From: Polluticaenibacter yanchengensis
GTDB taxonomy: Bacteria; Bacteroidota; Bacteroidia; Chitinophagales; Chitinophagaceae
Length of the DNA: 64,000 nt
Assembly: GCA_027854065.1 (NCBI GenBank)
Contig: JAQGEF010000007.1
Span: 144,911 to 208,910 of the forward strand
Reading direction: 5' to 3'
Under the pieces are notes generated by a model, which did not search any database, was not told where the DNA came from, and saw nothing but the letters and a program-made list of their open reading frames with translations. A program made the translations under genes and the position numbers. This document shows positions 8,749-17,448 of this stretch, in pieces; positions within the stretch are counted from its first letter, which is position 1; each line of letters begins with the position of its first letter.

Positions 8749-9840
8749 TTATAACATTCCTACAAACTGATCGAACAAATAACGGCTATCGTGCGGACCA
8801 GGTGTTGCTTCCGGATGGTATTGCACCGAAAAGAACGGTTTGTTCTTAATGCGGATACCTTCAATGGAGTTGTCATTTAAGTTTACGTGTGTTACTTCTA
8901 CGTTCTCTGATTGCTTAATGGCTTCCGGATCGACACCGAAACCGTGGTTCTGTGTAGTGATCTCACTTCTGCCGGTAATGATATTTTTTACAGGGTGATT
9001 TAAACCGCGGTGACCATGGTGCATTTTGAAGGTATTAATACCATGTGATAATGCCAGTAACTGGTGGCCTAAACAAATACCAAAAACCGGTTTATCTTCC
9101 TTGATGATTTCTTTAATCGTTTCAATGGCATAGTCCATTGAAGCTGGGTCACCAGGACCGTTACTTAAGAAAAAACCATCTGGTTTATAGTCTAAAATTT
9201 CCTGCGCACTTGTTTTTGCAGGGAATACTTTTATAGCAACGCCTCTGTTTACCAAGTTGGTAAGGATATTTTGTTTGATACCAAAATCTAAAACCGCTAC
9301 TTTTTTAGTGGCATATTTTTGTCCGGTTATATATGGCTCCTTGGTGCTTACTGTACTTGCCAGTTCTAAACCGTCCATTGATGGGATAGATTTAAGCAAT
9401 TCCAATATTTCTTCTACGGGTTTACCATCTGAACTGATGATGCAGTTCATAGCACCCTGTGTACGTATGTGCGCTACCAGAGCGCGTGTATCAATACCGC
9501 TGATGGCTACCACATTATTATCTGCCAGGTAGTTCTGAAGATTTTTCTGGGCAACCGGGCGGCTGTATTTTTCTTCCAAATTACGGCCTATTAAACCTCT
9601 GATTTTTACGGAGTCGCTTTCTACGTCTTTATCGTAAATACCGTAGTTACCAACGTGCACATTATTTAAAATAAGTACCTGCCCGGTATAGCTCGGATCT
9701 GTAAAAACTTCCTGGTACCCTGTCATACCTGTACAAAAACAGATTTCGCCGGTAGTGGTGCCAATTTTGCCAAAAGATTTTCCGTAGAACACATTACCAT
9801 CTTCGAGTACAAGGATGGCCTGATTGGAGGAATTATTCAT
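8749..9840 (-). CDS. carA: Carbamoyl-phosphate synthase small subunit
   Basis: The glutamine amidotransferase subunit of carbamoyl-phosphate synthase. It releases ammonia from glutamine for carbamoyl phosphate, which feeds pyrimidine and arginine synthesis. The 363-residue product has the CPSase small-chain N-terminal domain (VLEDGNVFYGKSFG, TGMTGYQEVFTDPSY) and a class I GATase domain with nucleophile Cys at about 255 (GICLGHQ) and the His-Glu pair in QYHPEATPGPHDSRYLF. I chose the ATG at 9840. The longer frame begins at a TTG inside the TACTTTTG promoter element at 9865-9872. The large subunit gene is not in the window. Confidence 0.95.
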   Translation of the reverse strand: MNNSSNQAILVLEDGNVFYGKSFGKIGTTTGEICFCTGMTGYQEVFTDPSYTGQVLILNNVHVGNYGIYDKDVESDSVKIRGLIGRNLEEKYSRPVAQKNLQNYLADNNVVAISGIDTRALVAHIRTQGAMNCIISSDGKPVEEILELLKSIPSMDGLELASTVSTKEPYITGQKYATKKVAVLDFGIKQNILTNLVNRGVAIKVFPAKTSAQEILDYKPDGFFLSNGPGDPASMDYAIETIKEIIKEDKPVFGICLGHQLLALSHGINTFKMHHGHRGLNHPVKNIITGRSEITTQNHGFGVDPEAIKQSENVEVTHVNLNDNSIEGIRIKNKPFFSVQYHPEATPGPHDSRYLFDQFVGML

Positions 9841-9864
9841 TATTACTAAAGAATTTTTTGGCTG

Positions 9865-9872
9865 CAAAAGTA
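9865..9872 (-). promoter_or_regulatory. Probable carA promoter -7 element
   Basis: On the minus strand TACTTTTG matches TAnnTTTG and lies 24 bp before the carA ATG. Its presence supports the downstream start codon over the upstream TTG. Confidence 0.5.
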
Positions 9873-10062
9873 ATTACTGTTTGGTAATAATCTGTTTATT
9901 TTTTCAGGTATTCGCTATTTATACAATAATTTTAAATTGGGGGTTTTACAGCAGATAAAATACGAAAAAACAGGGTTTAAATTGCAAAAACAGCACTAAA
10001 TAAAGTTACAGGATTTTCGCGGGCGTTTGCATTAATTTGAGCGAATGCTAAGGTGTATATGC

Positions 10063-10070
10063 TATATTTG
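10063..10070 (+). promoter_or_regulatory. Probable -7 element of the ABC transporter gene
   Basis: TATATTTG, followed by CAC, fits the TAnnTTTG element. A TTTG lies 23 bp upstream, slightly more than the usual 19-21 bp. If real, transcription starts after the two earlier in-frame starts (10053 GTG and 10059 ATG), which makes GTG at 10089 the start codon. Confidence 0.5.
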
Positions 10071-10088
10071 CACAAAAATAGATCTATT

Positions 10089-11888
10089 GTGAAACTAATT
10101 AAAAGTTTAATTAAAAAGTATTTTAGAACATTTTACATTTTTTACACGGATTTTGGATATAAAATATTTTTAATTGTACTAATTAGTATTGTAATTGGTA
10201 TCCTGGATGGTATTGGACTGGCAATGTTTCTTCCTTTATTGCAATTTGCTGATCCAGGTACAAATGCCAACCCGGAAACCTTAGGTAAAATGGCTTCATT
10301 TGTGAGTTTTTTTGAAGCCAGGGGTCTTAAATTCGATTTGAAATTCGCACTTATATTGATGATCCTGTTTTTCATTTTGAAAGGGATTGTCAGTTACCTT
10401 GGCAACATCTACAAACTGAATTCGATTCAAAAATATATTGCGAAACTCCGTATTCAATTAATATCACTACTGGATAATATTACGTTTAGCAAATTCATCT
10501 CCTCTAATATCGGGCATATTCAAAATACCTTTACTGTAGAAGTGCCTAAAGTGAGTATCGGCCTCCAAAACTATATGACTATTATGCAGGGCTTTATCCT
10601 TGTTTTGGTTTATTCTGCCTTTGCTTTTTATATAGATTATAAGTTTGCGTTGCTTATTAGTATTGGTGGTGCGCTGATTAACCTGATTTTCAAAGTTATT
10701 TACAAAAAGACAAAGATACTTTCTAAAAAAGTAACCGAAAAGAACGGTATTTTCCAGGGATTAATTATTCAGTTTATCAATAATTACAAATACCTGAAAT
10801 CCACAGGTAAAAACATTTACTATAAAGATGTTTTAAAAAACAGCGTGACTGATATCGAAAATGTAAATAAATCTATATTGTACCTCTCTAACTTATCATC
10901 GGTAATCAGGGAACCATTAATTATTATCATTGTTGCGATTGTCATTTATATCCAGATCTATTTGTTTAACGGTAACCTGGCCACTATTTTAGTCAGCCTC
11001 CTGTTTTTCTACAGGGCGCTTACTTCTTTAATGAGTACACAGACGTCATATAATACTTTTTTAGCTCAAACGGGTGCTATTGAGAATAATATCAGTTTTG
11101 TAAAAGAGCTGAAAGGAAGCCAGGCGAAAAACGGGAAAAAAACGTTTGACACACTACGTCATAAAATTGAAATCAATAATCTTGAGTTTCGCTTTGATGA
11201 CAATACTAAGATCTTAGATAATATCAATTTGACCATTGCCAGGAACGAAACAATTGCTTTTGTAGGGGAAAGTGGCAGTGGAAAAACAACACTGACGAAT
11301 GTGCTTACGGGATTATTTCCTCCTAGTTCAGGAAATGTTATAATAGATAATGTTGATTTAAATGAGATTGAAAAGAACAGTTACAGAAGCAGGATTGGTT
11401 ATATATCACAGGAAGCTGTAATTTTCAATTCTACTATATATGAAAACATTACATTATGGGCAGATAAAACACCTGATAATATTGCTAAATTCTGGGATGT
11501 AGTACAAAAAACTTCTCTCTATAATTTAATCAACGATTTACAGAATAAGGAAAACACTGAACTGGGAAATAACGGGATTAACCTTAGCGGCGGACAAAGA
11601 CAAAGGATCTCTATCGCACGCGAATTATTTAAAGATTGTGATATCCTTATTTTAGACGAAGCGACTTCTGCCTTAGACTCTGAAACAGAAAAAAGTATCC
11701 AGGAAAATATTGACTTGCTGAAAGGTAAGTTAACCATTATCATTATCGCTCACCGGTTATCTACTGTTAAGGATGTAGATACAATTTATATATTGAATAA
11801 GGGTACCGTTTTAGATTCAGGTAAGTTTGAAGACCTTTACAATAAATCTTCTACCTTTAAGAAAATGGTGGAATTACAAGCACTATAA
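10089..11888 (+). CDS. ABC transporter, fused membrane and ATPase domains
   Basis: A half-transporter of about 599 residues of the exporter type: an N-terminal domain with about six membrane helices, then an ATPase domain. Visible ATPase motifs are Walker A GESGSGKTT (about residue 395), signature LSGGQRQR (about 500), Walker B ILILDEATSALD and the switch His in IAHRLS. It would work as a homodimer in the inner membrane. The closest resemblance is to lipid or glycan flippases such as MsbA and PglK, but the substrate cannot be read from sequence. The start is uncertain: GTG at 10089 is preferred because a promoter element overlaps the earlier candidates. It is a single-gene unit with a strong terminator. 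Confidence 0.9.
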   Translation: MKLIKSLIKKYFRTFYIFYTDFGYKIFLIVLISIVIGILDGIGLAMFLPLLQFADPGTNANPETLGKMASFVSFFEARGLKFDLKFALILMILFFILKGIVSYLGNIYKLNSIQKYIAKLRIQLISLLDNITFSKFISSNIGHIQNTFTVEVPKVSIGLQNYMTIMQGFILVLVYSAFAFYIDYKFALLISIGGALINLIFKVIYKKTKILSKKVTEKNGIFQGLIIQFINNYKYLKSTGKNIYYKDVLKNSVTDIENVNKSILYLSNLSSVIREPLIIIIVAIVIYIQIYLFNGNLATILVSLLFFYRALTSLMSTQTSYNTFLAQTGAIENNISFVKELKGSQAKNGKKTFDTLRHKIEINNLEFRFDDNTKILDNINLTIARNETIAFVGESGSGKTTLTNVLTGLFPPSSGNVIIDNVDLNEIEKNSYRSRIGYISQEAVIFNSTIYENITLWADKTPDNIAKFWDVVQKTSLYNLINDLQNKENTELGNNGINLSGGQRQRISIARELFKDCDILILDEATSALDSETEKSIQENIDLLKGKLTIIIIAHRLSTVKDVDTIYILNKGTVLDSGKFEDLYNKSSTFKKMVELQAL

Positions 11889-11926
11889 ATTTAAAAGCAG
11901 CGACTAAAATCGCTGCTTTTAAATTT
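11885..11926. terminator. Strong bidirectional terminator
   Basis: A perfect 18-bp inverted repeat with a 6-base loop, GC-rich in the middle and A/T-rich at both ends. It overlaps the ABC transporter stop codon and lies 12 bp from the end of the convergent DUF3037 gene, so it can serve both. Confidence 0.85.
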
Positions 11927-11938
11927 ACTTATATGAGA

Positions 11939-12325
11939 TTAAAGGACCTGTTCGTTGTAAATCTTTTCCAGGGTTTCTGCCGGGTTAGCGGTCACGCCCG
12001 CATGTGTGGCAGAGGTCTGTATAATGGTACTGCGCTTAGCAGTTAACCATCTATACCTTTCCGCCAGGTCGTAGGACGCAATTAAGGAGAAACATTTATC
12101 GCCATTGGTAATGCGTTCAAATGATTTTAAATGCTCTTTAATGGTGTCCAGGCAAACCTCTTCTCCTGCAATAGCTTTTATCTTATTTTCGTTCACTTCA
12201 TACCTCAGGCCCAGGAATTTCTTTTTTTTACAGAATAAAATAACACCGATATTGATAAATTCTTCCCGTTCCACTCTTGGCACCAAACGTAAAACAGTAT
12301 ATTCAAAAACATTACTTTCCTGCAT
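11939..12325 (-). CDS. DUF3037 family protein
   Basis: A 128-residue cytoplasmic protein. The start FEYTVLRLVPRVEREEFINI followed by GVILFC is the DUF3037 signature. The ATG at 12325 overlaps the 3' end of the HipA-like kinase gene by 14 bp in another frame. The longer frame begins with TTG at 12331 and is less likely. Overlap and shared strand indicate translational coupling. DUF3037 genes are often found beside HipA-like kinase genes; whether they form a regulatory or toxin-antitoxin-like pair is not established. Confidence 0.85.
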   Translation of the reverse strand: MQESNVFEYTVLRLVPRVEREEFINIGVILFCKKKKFLGLRYEVNENKIKAIAGEEVCLDTIKEHLKSFERITNGDKCFSLIASYDLAERYRWLTAKRSTIIQTSATHAGVTANPAETLEKIYNEQVL

Positions 12326-13097
12326 TTTCAATTTCTTTTAAAAAGTTAGAACTATTGGCTAATCTGTTTGTCAAAAAACTGAAATATACATCCCTCGCCT
12401 CATTGGCATCTGCTACATCATTTCTTTCTGTCAACCAAATATCAGGTATTGAATTTAACATCTCCCTGAAAAAATCATCTGTTAGTTTAGGCAGGACCTC
12501 ATCATGTATTAATTGTATATGTTTTGCTTCTTTTATCAGCACATGGTCTTTTATTTGTACAAAAGGTTTCTCTGATACTTCTTTCCAGTTATGCCAGGTA
12601 TGGTGGAAGTATAGAGCGGCGCCATTATCTATCACCCACAATTCTTTATTCCATATCAGCATATTGGTATTTCTGTATGTTCTGTCTACATTCATTAAAA
12701 AAGCATCAAGCCAAACAATTTTACTGGCCGTATTTTCAGGTACTATAAATATGTTCCTGTCATAGGTTACAGCACCTTTCAGGTAATGTACTCCAAGATT
12801 ATCACCAACGCTAAACTTCAGTAAATCCTGGATTTCCTCGTCAGCTTCTGTTCTGCCAAAATCTTCACTCAGGTACGCCGTTACCAGTTCCGGGGTTTTC
12901 AAGCCTAGTAGTTTTGCGATAGCGGTACCTATCACTTCCGCTACCAATGCATTTGTGCCTTGCCCAGCACCTTTAAATTTCAGAACATATAAGAAATCAT
13001 CATCACATTCTACAATTGCGGGCAAAGAGCCACCTTCTCTTAATGGTGTAATGTAACGGGTTACGTTTACATGCCTCAATTTTAAACCATCATCCAT
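12312..13097 (-). CDS. HipA-like kinase family protein
   Basis: A 261-residue protein with the short HipA-like kinase fold. The N-terminal part has a nucleotide-binding pattern (YVLKFKGAGQGTNALVAEVI). A catalytic segment follows around IVWLDAFLMNVDRTYRNTNM, where D and N fit the HxDxxxxN/DR-type catalytic site, and then LWVIDNGAALYF, where the Asp suits the metal-binding DxG. It lacks the longer N-terminal region of the HipA toxin and has no HipB-like DNA-binding partner nearby. The partner is instead the overlapping DUF3037 gene. It may phosphorylate a protein or tRNA-related target, but this is unproven. Confidence 0.82.
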   Translation of the reverse strand: MDDGLKLRHVNVTRYITPLREGGSLPAIVECDDDFLYVLKFKGAGQGTNALVAEVIGTAIAKLLGLKTPELVTAYLSEDFGRTEADEEIQDLLKFSVGDNLGVHYLKGAVTYDRNIFIVPENTASKIVWLDAFLMNVDRTYRNTNMLIWNKELWVIDNGAALYFHHTWHNWKEVSEKPFVQIKDHVLIKEAKHIQLIHDEVLPKLTDDFFREMLNSIPDIWLTERNDVADANEARDVYFSFLTNRLANSSNFLKEIENAGK

Positions 13098-13139
13098 ATA
13101 AATATCAATCTCTTTGTAAATACTGATTTTTTAAAATTA

Positions 13140-13170
13140 AAAAGCGTTTGAAAAAATTCCAAACGCTTTT
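13140..13170 (-). terminator. Terminator of pdxA
   Basis: AAAAGCGTTTG and CAAACGCTTTT form an 11-bp stem with flanking A and T runs, just after the pdxA stop codon. It separates pdxA from the HipA-like/DUF3037 pair. Confidence 0.75.
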
Positions 13171-13175
13171 ATTAC

Positions 13176-14273
13176 TTAGTCCGGCAGGTTCACTTCTGCT
13201 TCGTGTACCGGATTAATAGATTTTTGATGCGTTCGTTTTACCATCGGGTTCGCGTGATTGTCAGCGTACCTGGTTCTTTGTTGTAAAACATCAATGCCTA
13301 AGTACACAGACTCCAGTAATGATAAATGATTGGCAACGCCCTGGCCTGCTATATCAAATGCAGTACCATGATCGGGACTTGTACGGATCACCGGCATTCC
13401 TGCTGTATAGTTCACGCCTTCACCTATTGCCAGGCTCTTAAATGGAATTAACCCCTGGTCGTGATACATGGCCAATACGGCATCAAATTGCTGATAATGT
13501 CCTTTAGCAAAAAAAGCATCCGCACTGTATGGCCCGAATGCCAAAATGCCTTTGCTATTATTTATATTCCTGATGGCCGGTACAATAACGTCTAATTCCT
13601 CTCTGCCTACCAGTCCTTCATCTCCGGCATGTGGGTTCAATCCCAAAACAGCAATTTTAGGCCTGTCAATGCCAAAGTCACGTTTTAAAGAATTATTTAT
13701 AATCTCCAACTTCTTACTGATATTCGCTTCTGTTACATATTTAGCGGCCTCCGAAATCGGTACATGCTCGCTTAGTACGGCAACACGCATATTTTCAGCC
13801 ACCATTAGCATAACCACTTCGTCTATTTCAAAATATGATTTCAGGAACGGTGTATGCCCTGTAAAGCTGAATGATTCATGCTGGATGTTGCTTTTATGTA
13901 TCGGTGCTGTTACCAGTATATCTATTATCCCTTCCTTTAAAGCATTTGTAGCCGCCAGAAGACTCTCCCGCGCATATTGCCCGCCAGATTCATTCAGCTG
14001 TCCTGGAGTTATTAGAATTTCTTCTTCCCAGCAGTTATAAATATTAACGGATTTTGTATGGATTTTGGACAATTCTTTTATAATCTGGTACTGAAACGGC
14101 GTATCAGCTAAAGATTTTTTATAAAAGTTAACGCACTTATTATTACCAAAAATAATTGGTGTACATATATCTAAAATTCTGTTGTCACCTAAAGATTTTA
14201 TAATTATTTCCAAGCCTATCCCATTAATATCCCCGATACTAAATCCTACAATAGGTTTCTTTATTTCAGTCAT
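13176..14273 (-). CDS. pdxA: 4-hydroxythreonine-4-phosphate dehydrogenase
   Basis: A 365-residue metal-dependent dehydrogenase of the DXP-dependent pyridoxal phosphate pathway. It oxidises 4-phosphohydroxy-L-threonine, and the product decarboxylates before joining the PdxJ reaction. Family motifs are GDINGIGLEI near the start, TAPIHKSNIQH, SFTGHTPFL, GLNPHAGDEGL, MYHDQGLIPFK and TSPDHGTAFDIAG. The His residues in these supply the metal site. Length is slightly above the usual 330, because of a basic tail. It is followed by a hairpin terminator and preceded, with a 30-bp gap, by rsmD. Confidence 0.95.
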   Translation of the reverse strand: MTEIKKPIVGFSIGDINGIGLEIIIKSLGDNRILDICTPIIFGNNKCVNFYKKSLADTPFQYQIIKELSKIHTKSVNIYNCWEEEILITPGQLNESGGQYARESLLAATNALKEGIIDILVTAPIHKSNIQHESFSFTGHTPFLKSYFEIDEVVMLMVAENMRVAVLSEHVPISEAAKYVTEANISKKLEIINNSLKRDFGIDRPKIAVLGLNPHAGDEGLVGREELDVIVPAIRNINNSKGILAFGPYSADAFFAKGHYQQFDAVLAMYHDQGLIPFKSLAIGEGVNYTAGMPVIRTSPDHGTAFDIAGQGVANHLSLLESVYLGIDVLQQRTRYADNHANPMVKRTHQKSINPVHEAEVNLPD

Positions 14274-14303
14274 TCAACGCTGTTTTATTCGTACAAATAT
14301 AAG

Positions 14304-14843
14304 TTATACCCTTTCAAAAAAGGAGAAAATCGTCGTACCGTAATTTCTTTCCTTAAAGTATCCTTTAAATTGCTTGTAATTATTGCGTGGCGTATGCTCT
14401 AACACAAAAACACCATCTTCCGCTATCAACCCGTTCTCCACAATTATTTTAGGCAATTCATCAATGGTATCTAACGCATATGGCGGACCGGCAAATATAA
14501 AGTCATACTGGTTGCTGCATGTTTCCAGAAACTTAAAGACTTCTCCTCTTATCAGGTTACAGTTTTCCAGTGCCAGTTTTTCTATATTCTGCTTAATAAA
14601 ATCGGCCATTTTAGGGTCTTTTTCCACTATTGTTAAATCACTGGCGCCCCTGCTGGCCAGTTCGTAAGTAATGGCCCCGGTTCCGCCAAACAGGTCCAGT
14701 GTTTTCATCCCTTCAAAATCTACCTGGTTCTGAAGAATATTAAACAACCCTTCCTTTGCTATATCAGTTGTTGGCCTTGTATAAGGCATTTTTACCGGAG
14801 GTACTATTTTACGTCCCCCATGTTTGCCACCTATTATTCGCAT
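14304..14843 (-). CDS. rsmD: 16S rRNA (guanine(966)-N(2))-methyltransferase
   Basis: A 179-residue SAM-dependent methyltransferase that modifies G966 of 16S rRNA in the small subunit. The N-terminal RIIGGKHGGRKI and YTRPTTDIAKEGLFNIL are family signatures. The SAM-binding motif I is LDLFGGTGAI (residues 49-58). The catalytic motif, normally DPPY, reads AGPPY at 118-122, so the first Asp is Gly. Size and remaining motifs fit RsmD well, so I keep the call. It lies upstream of pdxA on the same strand. A structured repeat starts only 15 bp upstream of its ATG. Confidence 0.9.
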   Translation of the reverse strand: MRIIGGKHGGRKIVPPVKMPYTRPTTDIAKEGLFNILQNQVDFEGMKTLDLFGGTGAITYELASRGASDLTIVEKDPKMADFIKQNIEKLALENCNLIRGEVFKFLETCSNQYDFIFAGPPYALDTIDELPKIIVENGLIAEDGVFVLEHTPRNNYKQFKGYFKERNYGTTIFSFFERV

Positions 14844-14857
14844 ATTTTATTTTTTAT

Positions 14858-15036
14858 GGGGTATCCCTTTGCCGCCGTTTCCGATTTACATTTTATACCA
14901 GTCAGTATATTTTGTAAAAATCCCGGCAAAGGGCCGGGCTATACGCAGTACTCCTCGGCGGCAATTCTTACTTACCAGCTTCGCTATTCCATGCCGGCAA
15001 TGCCGCCTGTGGGGTACTTGCTGCTATCCCTTACCC
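14858..15036 (-). repeat. Structured interspersed repeat, copy 4
   Basis: On the minus strand it starts GGGTAAGGGATAGCAGC and ends GGGATACCCC. GGGT pairs with ACCC and GGGATAGCAG faces CTGCGTATAGCCC. The inner AGGCGGCA and TGCCGCC arms match copy 1 closely. It fills nearly all the gap between the DUF3822 and rsmD genes, so rsmD transcripts from upstream must read through it. Confidence 0.8.
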
Positions 15037-15049
15037 TTAATACAAACTT

Positions 15050-15736
15050 TTATGCAGAAACTTCTGCTTTATTTTCATTAAAGAATCCTGTTACAGACTC
15101 CCAATTACTTAACACCGTATCATTTTCAGTAGTCAATATCAATTCAAATGTACTGGCATTTTGCTCATACTGCTGCAACAGGTTTAAAACAAAATATTTT
15201 ATTTCCAACGCCGTTTGCAATGGCAAATAATTGCAATACTGTAATTTTTTATCAAATAATAATACAATGGAAGCCCCATTGATATCCGCATCAATGATTA
15301 AGCTTCGTTGTGCTGTTTTGTTATTTTCTATTAAATAAAACAAATTATGTACATAACTGACCTGTGTATAATATCCCGAAATCTGTTTATACAATTTATC
15401 GTTAATGGCCCAAAATAAAACCATCGCCTCTTCTCTTACAATGTTAGATGCGAAGTGTAGTGTATATGTGTCGTCATTTAACAATTCCAGGTATTTTTGG
15501 GCATCGGTCAAGCTAAATAAAAACTGTGGAATAGCGGTTACCAGTTTCTGGGATACGATCACTTTTACCGGTTGATCTTTTCCTGCCAGCTCCTTGTAAG
15601 TGCTCAAAGCCGTTTTCAACTGAAAATCATCCGTCAGTTTTTCATTACCCATCCAGTGAACAGCAGCACTTTCATTGCTTTCTATTCCAAATTTAATTTG
15701 CTCCCGGCCTATATATAAAACGATATTACTGTTCAT
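15050..15736 (-). CDS. DUF3822 family protein
   Basis: A 228-residue protein of the DUF3822 family, which is restricted largely to Bacteroidota. The fold is expected to be an actin/ASKHA-like pair of domains: the centre holds SLIIDADINGASIVLLF, where the Asp-rich turn fits an ATPase-like phosphate loop. No signal peptide or membrane segment is present. In many Bacteroidota this gene is next to rsmD and coaD, and here it is directly upstream of rsmD on the same strand. Function is unknown. Confidence 0.78.
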   Translation of the reverse strand: MNSNIVLYIGREQIKFGIESNESAAVHWMGNEKLTDDFQLKTALSTYKELAGKDQPVKVIVSQKLVTAIPQFLFSLTDAQKYLELLNDDTYTLHFASNIVREEAMVLFWAINDKLYKQISGYYTQVSYVHNLFYLIENNKTAQRSLIIDADINGASIVLLFDKKLQYCNYLPLQTALEIKYFVLNLLQQYEQNASTFELILTTENDTVLSNWESVTGFFNENKAEVSA

Positions 15737-15935
15737 ATTTTTCTGTAATTATAAAAATAGCGGATGATTCCAAACAGGTATCAAAGGTAAAAAAATAAAA
15801 GCAATATGATTGTTTTAGTGTAGTCGCTCATTAAGCTCATTTGTGTATTTATAACAACCAACTAACTTCTATAAATAAACGACAAGTTTTTAATCGGTCA
15901 ACAACAATATACAGTGCATATAATCCCGCACATTC

Positions 15936-16005
15936 TATCAACTTCTCACTCCTTACTTCTCACTATTCACTTCTCACATTTCTCTTCTCACATTTCACTT
16001 CTCAC
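15936..16005 (-). repeat. Five tandem 14-bp repeats
   Basis: Five contiguous 14-bp units with consensus GTGAGAAGTGAAWA on the minus strand. The first four to five bases and GAAG are the best kept. The first unit covers the stop codon of the flavoprotein gene and its last codons, and the rest extend into the downstream intergenic region. There are no spacers, so this is not a CRISPR array. Confidence 0.85.
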
Positions 16006-17242
16006 CACCTATTATCCCTTTCGCCGCTATATAACCGGTTGTCCAGGCATTCTGGAAGTTAAACCCTCCGGTAACGCCATCAATGTCCAATATCTCCCCC
16101 GCAAAATATAACCCCTTTACCAGTTTACTTTCCATTGTTGCGCTATCCACTTCTTTCAGGTCAATGCCTCCGGCAGTTACAAACTCTTCTTTAAATGTCG
16201 TTTTACCTTTGGCTTCAATCCTGAAGCTACATAAATTCTTGATTAAAAGATTTTGTTGTGCCGCAGGTAATGTGGCCCATTTCTGATCTTCATCAATGCC
16301 TGAATAAAGCAGTAAAAAAGACATTAATCTGGCAGGGAGATTAATAAAGTGCGCATTCACTACTTTCTGAGTCCCTTTTTGCTGGCGGTATTCTAAAATA
16401 TGTGTTCTTAAAGATTCTTCATTAAAAGCCGGCAACCAGTTGATGGTGGCATTGAAATGGTAGTTCTGCTGGTGTAAATCCCTGGCAGCAATGGCACTCA
16501 TTTTCAAAATGGCCGGGCCACTTACACCCCAATGTGTAATTAATAAAGGCCCTTCTGTAACCGCTTTCAGTCCTTCTATTTTCACTTTTACATGTGGTAC
16601 TGCTACTCCCATCAGGTTCTTTATGGGATGATCAGGCAAATTAAATGTGAATAAAGATGGTATGGGTGGTATAATCGTATGGCCCGTGCTTTTTTCAATC
16701 CAGTCGAACTGTTCTATTTTAGGAAACCCGCCACAACTGATACATAATGCTTCAGTTGTTTTACTGTAAGTTTCCCTACCAGTTGTATCATAAAGTTGAA
16801 CCTCCCAAACATTATCAATCTTTTTAAATGATTGCACAATCGTATTCATTACTATCTTAACCCCTAATTTATCTGCCAGACCTATCAGGCAGTCTATGAT
16901 TGTTTGAGAGCTGTTAGTAACCGGGAACATCCTGCCGTCGTTTTCACTTACCAGTTCCACACCCTGATGTTTAAACCATGCAACGGTATCTGTTGTAAAA
17001 AAATGGTGAAATGCTTTTTTTAAAAACTTATCTCCCCTGGGATAGTTTTTTATCATGTCAGATATGGAGAAACAGGCATGGGTGACATTGCATCTTCCGC
17101 CGCCGCTTATCTTTACTTTCTGAAGCGTTTTATTTGTTTTTTCATAAATAGTAACCGTCTTTGAAGGGTCCAGTAATTTAATATTTATGGCACAAAAAAA
17201 ACCGGCAGCGCCTCCCCCTATAACAAATACTTGTTCTGACAT
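15995..17242 (-). CDS. HI0933/YhiN-like FAD-binding flavoprotein
   Basis: A 415-residue flavoprotein of the HI0933/YhiN family (annotated elsewhere as aminoacetone oxidase family FAD-binding enzyme). It has the N-terminal FAD motif GGGAAGFFCAIN (residues 8-19), the family signature KVKISGGGRCNVTH (about 44-57) and a C-terminal FAD-contacting segment GEILDIDGVTGGFNFQ then AWTTG. Its physiological substrate is not established. The last codons and stop lie within a 14-bp tandem repeat array, so the C-terminus (GGEK) has been shaped by that repeat. It starts just beside a pair of 21-bp direct repeats. Confidence 0.88.
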   Translation of the reverse strand: MSEQVFVIGGGAAGFFCAINIKLLDPSKTVTIYEKTNKTLQKVKISGGGRCNVTHACFSISDMIKNYPRGDKFLKKAFHHFFTTDTVAWFKHQGVELVSENDGRMFPVTNSSQTIIDCLIGLADKLGVKIVMNTIVQSFKKIDNVWEVQLYDTTGRETYSKTTEALCISCGGFPKIEQFDWIEKSTGHTIIPPIPSLFTFNLPDHPIKNLMGVAVPHVKVKIEGLKAVTEGPLLITHWGVSGPAILKMSAIAARDLHQQNYHFNATINWLPAFNEESLRTHILEYRQQKGTQKVVNAHFINLPARLMSFLLLYSGIDEDQKWATLPAAQQNLLIKNLCSFRIEAKGKTTFKEEFVTAGGIDLKEVDSATMESKLVKGLYFAGEILDIDGVTGGFNFQNAWTTGYIAAKGIIGGEK

Positions 17243-17280
17243 AAAACAAAGTTGCAGCTAATTGCTTAATTTCAAAAAAT

Positions 17281-17322
17281 TAATACTGTAATAAAAACAC
17301 ATAATACTGTAACAAAAACAAA
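17281..17322. repeat. Two 21-bp direct repeats in a divergent promoter region
   Basis: Two adjacent 21-bp units, each beginning TAATACTGTAAYAAAAACA, differ at three positions. They lie between the divergent starts at 17242 and 17449. A 21-bp period is two helical turns, which would suit paired protein-binding sites, but no matching regulator is known here. Confidence 0.6.
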
Positions 17323-17448
17323 AATATAATATTTAAATATTTATTTACATCGTGATATAGTTGTAATTTAGGCTTGTATTTAACCTGAAACAGAACCGAA
17401 AAATCTAATTCAATATATTTTTTTCGGTACAAAATTGTGAGAAATTTT

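Noticed and set aside
12277-12765. 162-codon ORF on the plus strand
   Set aside because: Antisense to the HipA-like kinase gene, which has a recognisable kinase-like core.
13546-14040. 164-codon ORF on the plus strand
   Set aside because: Antisense to pdxA, which has full family motifs.
15936-16005. Possible CRISPR array
   Set aside because: Five 14-bp units are directly adjacent without spacers, and no cas genes are present in the window.
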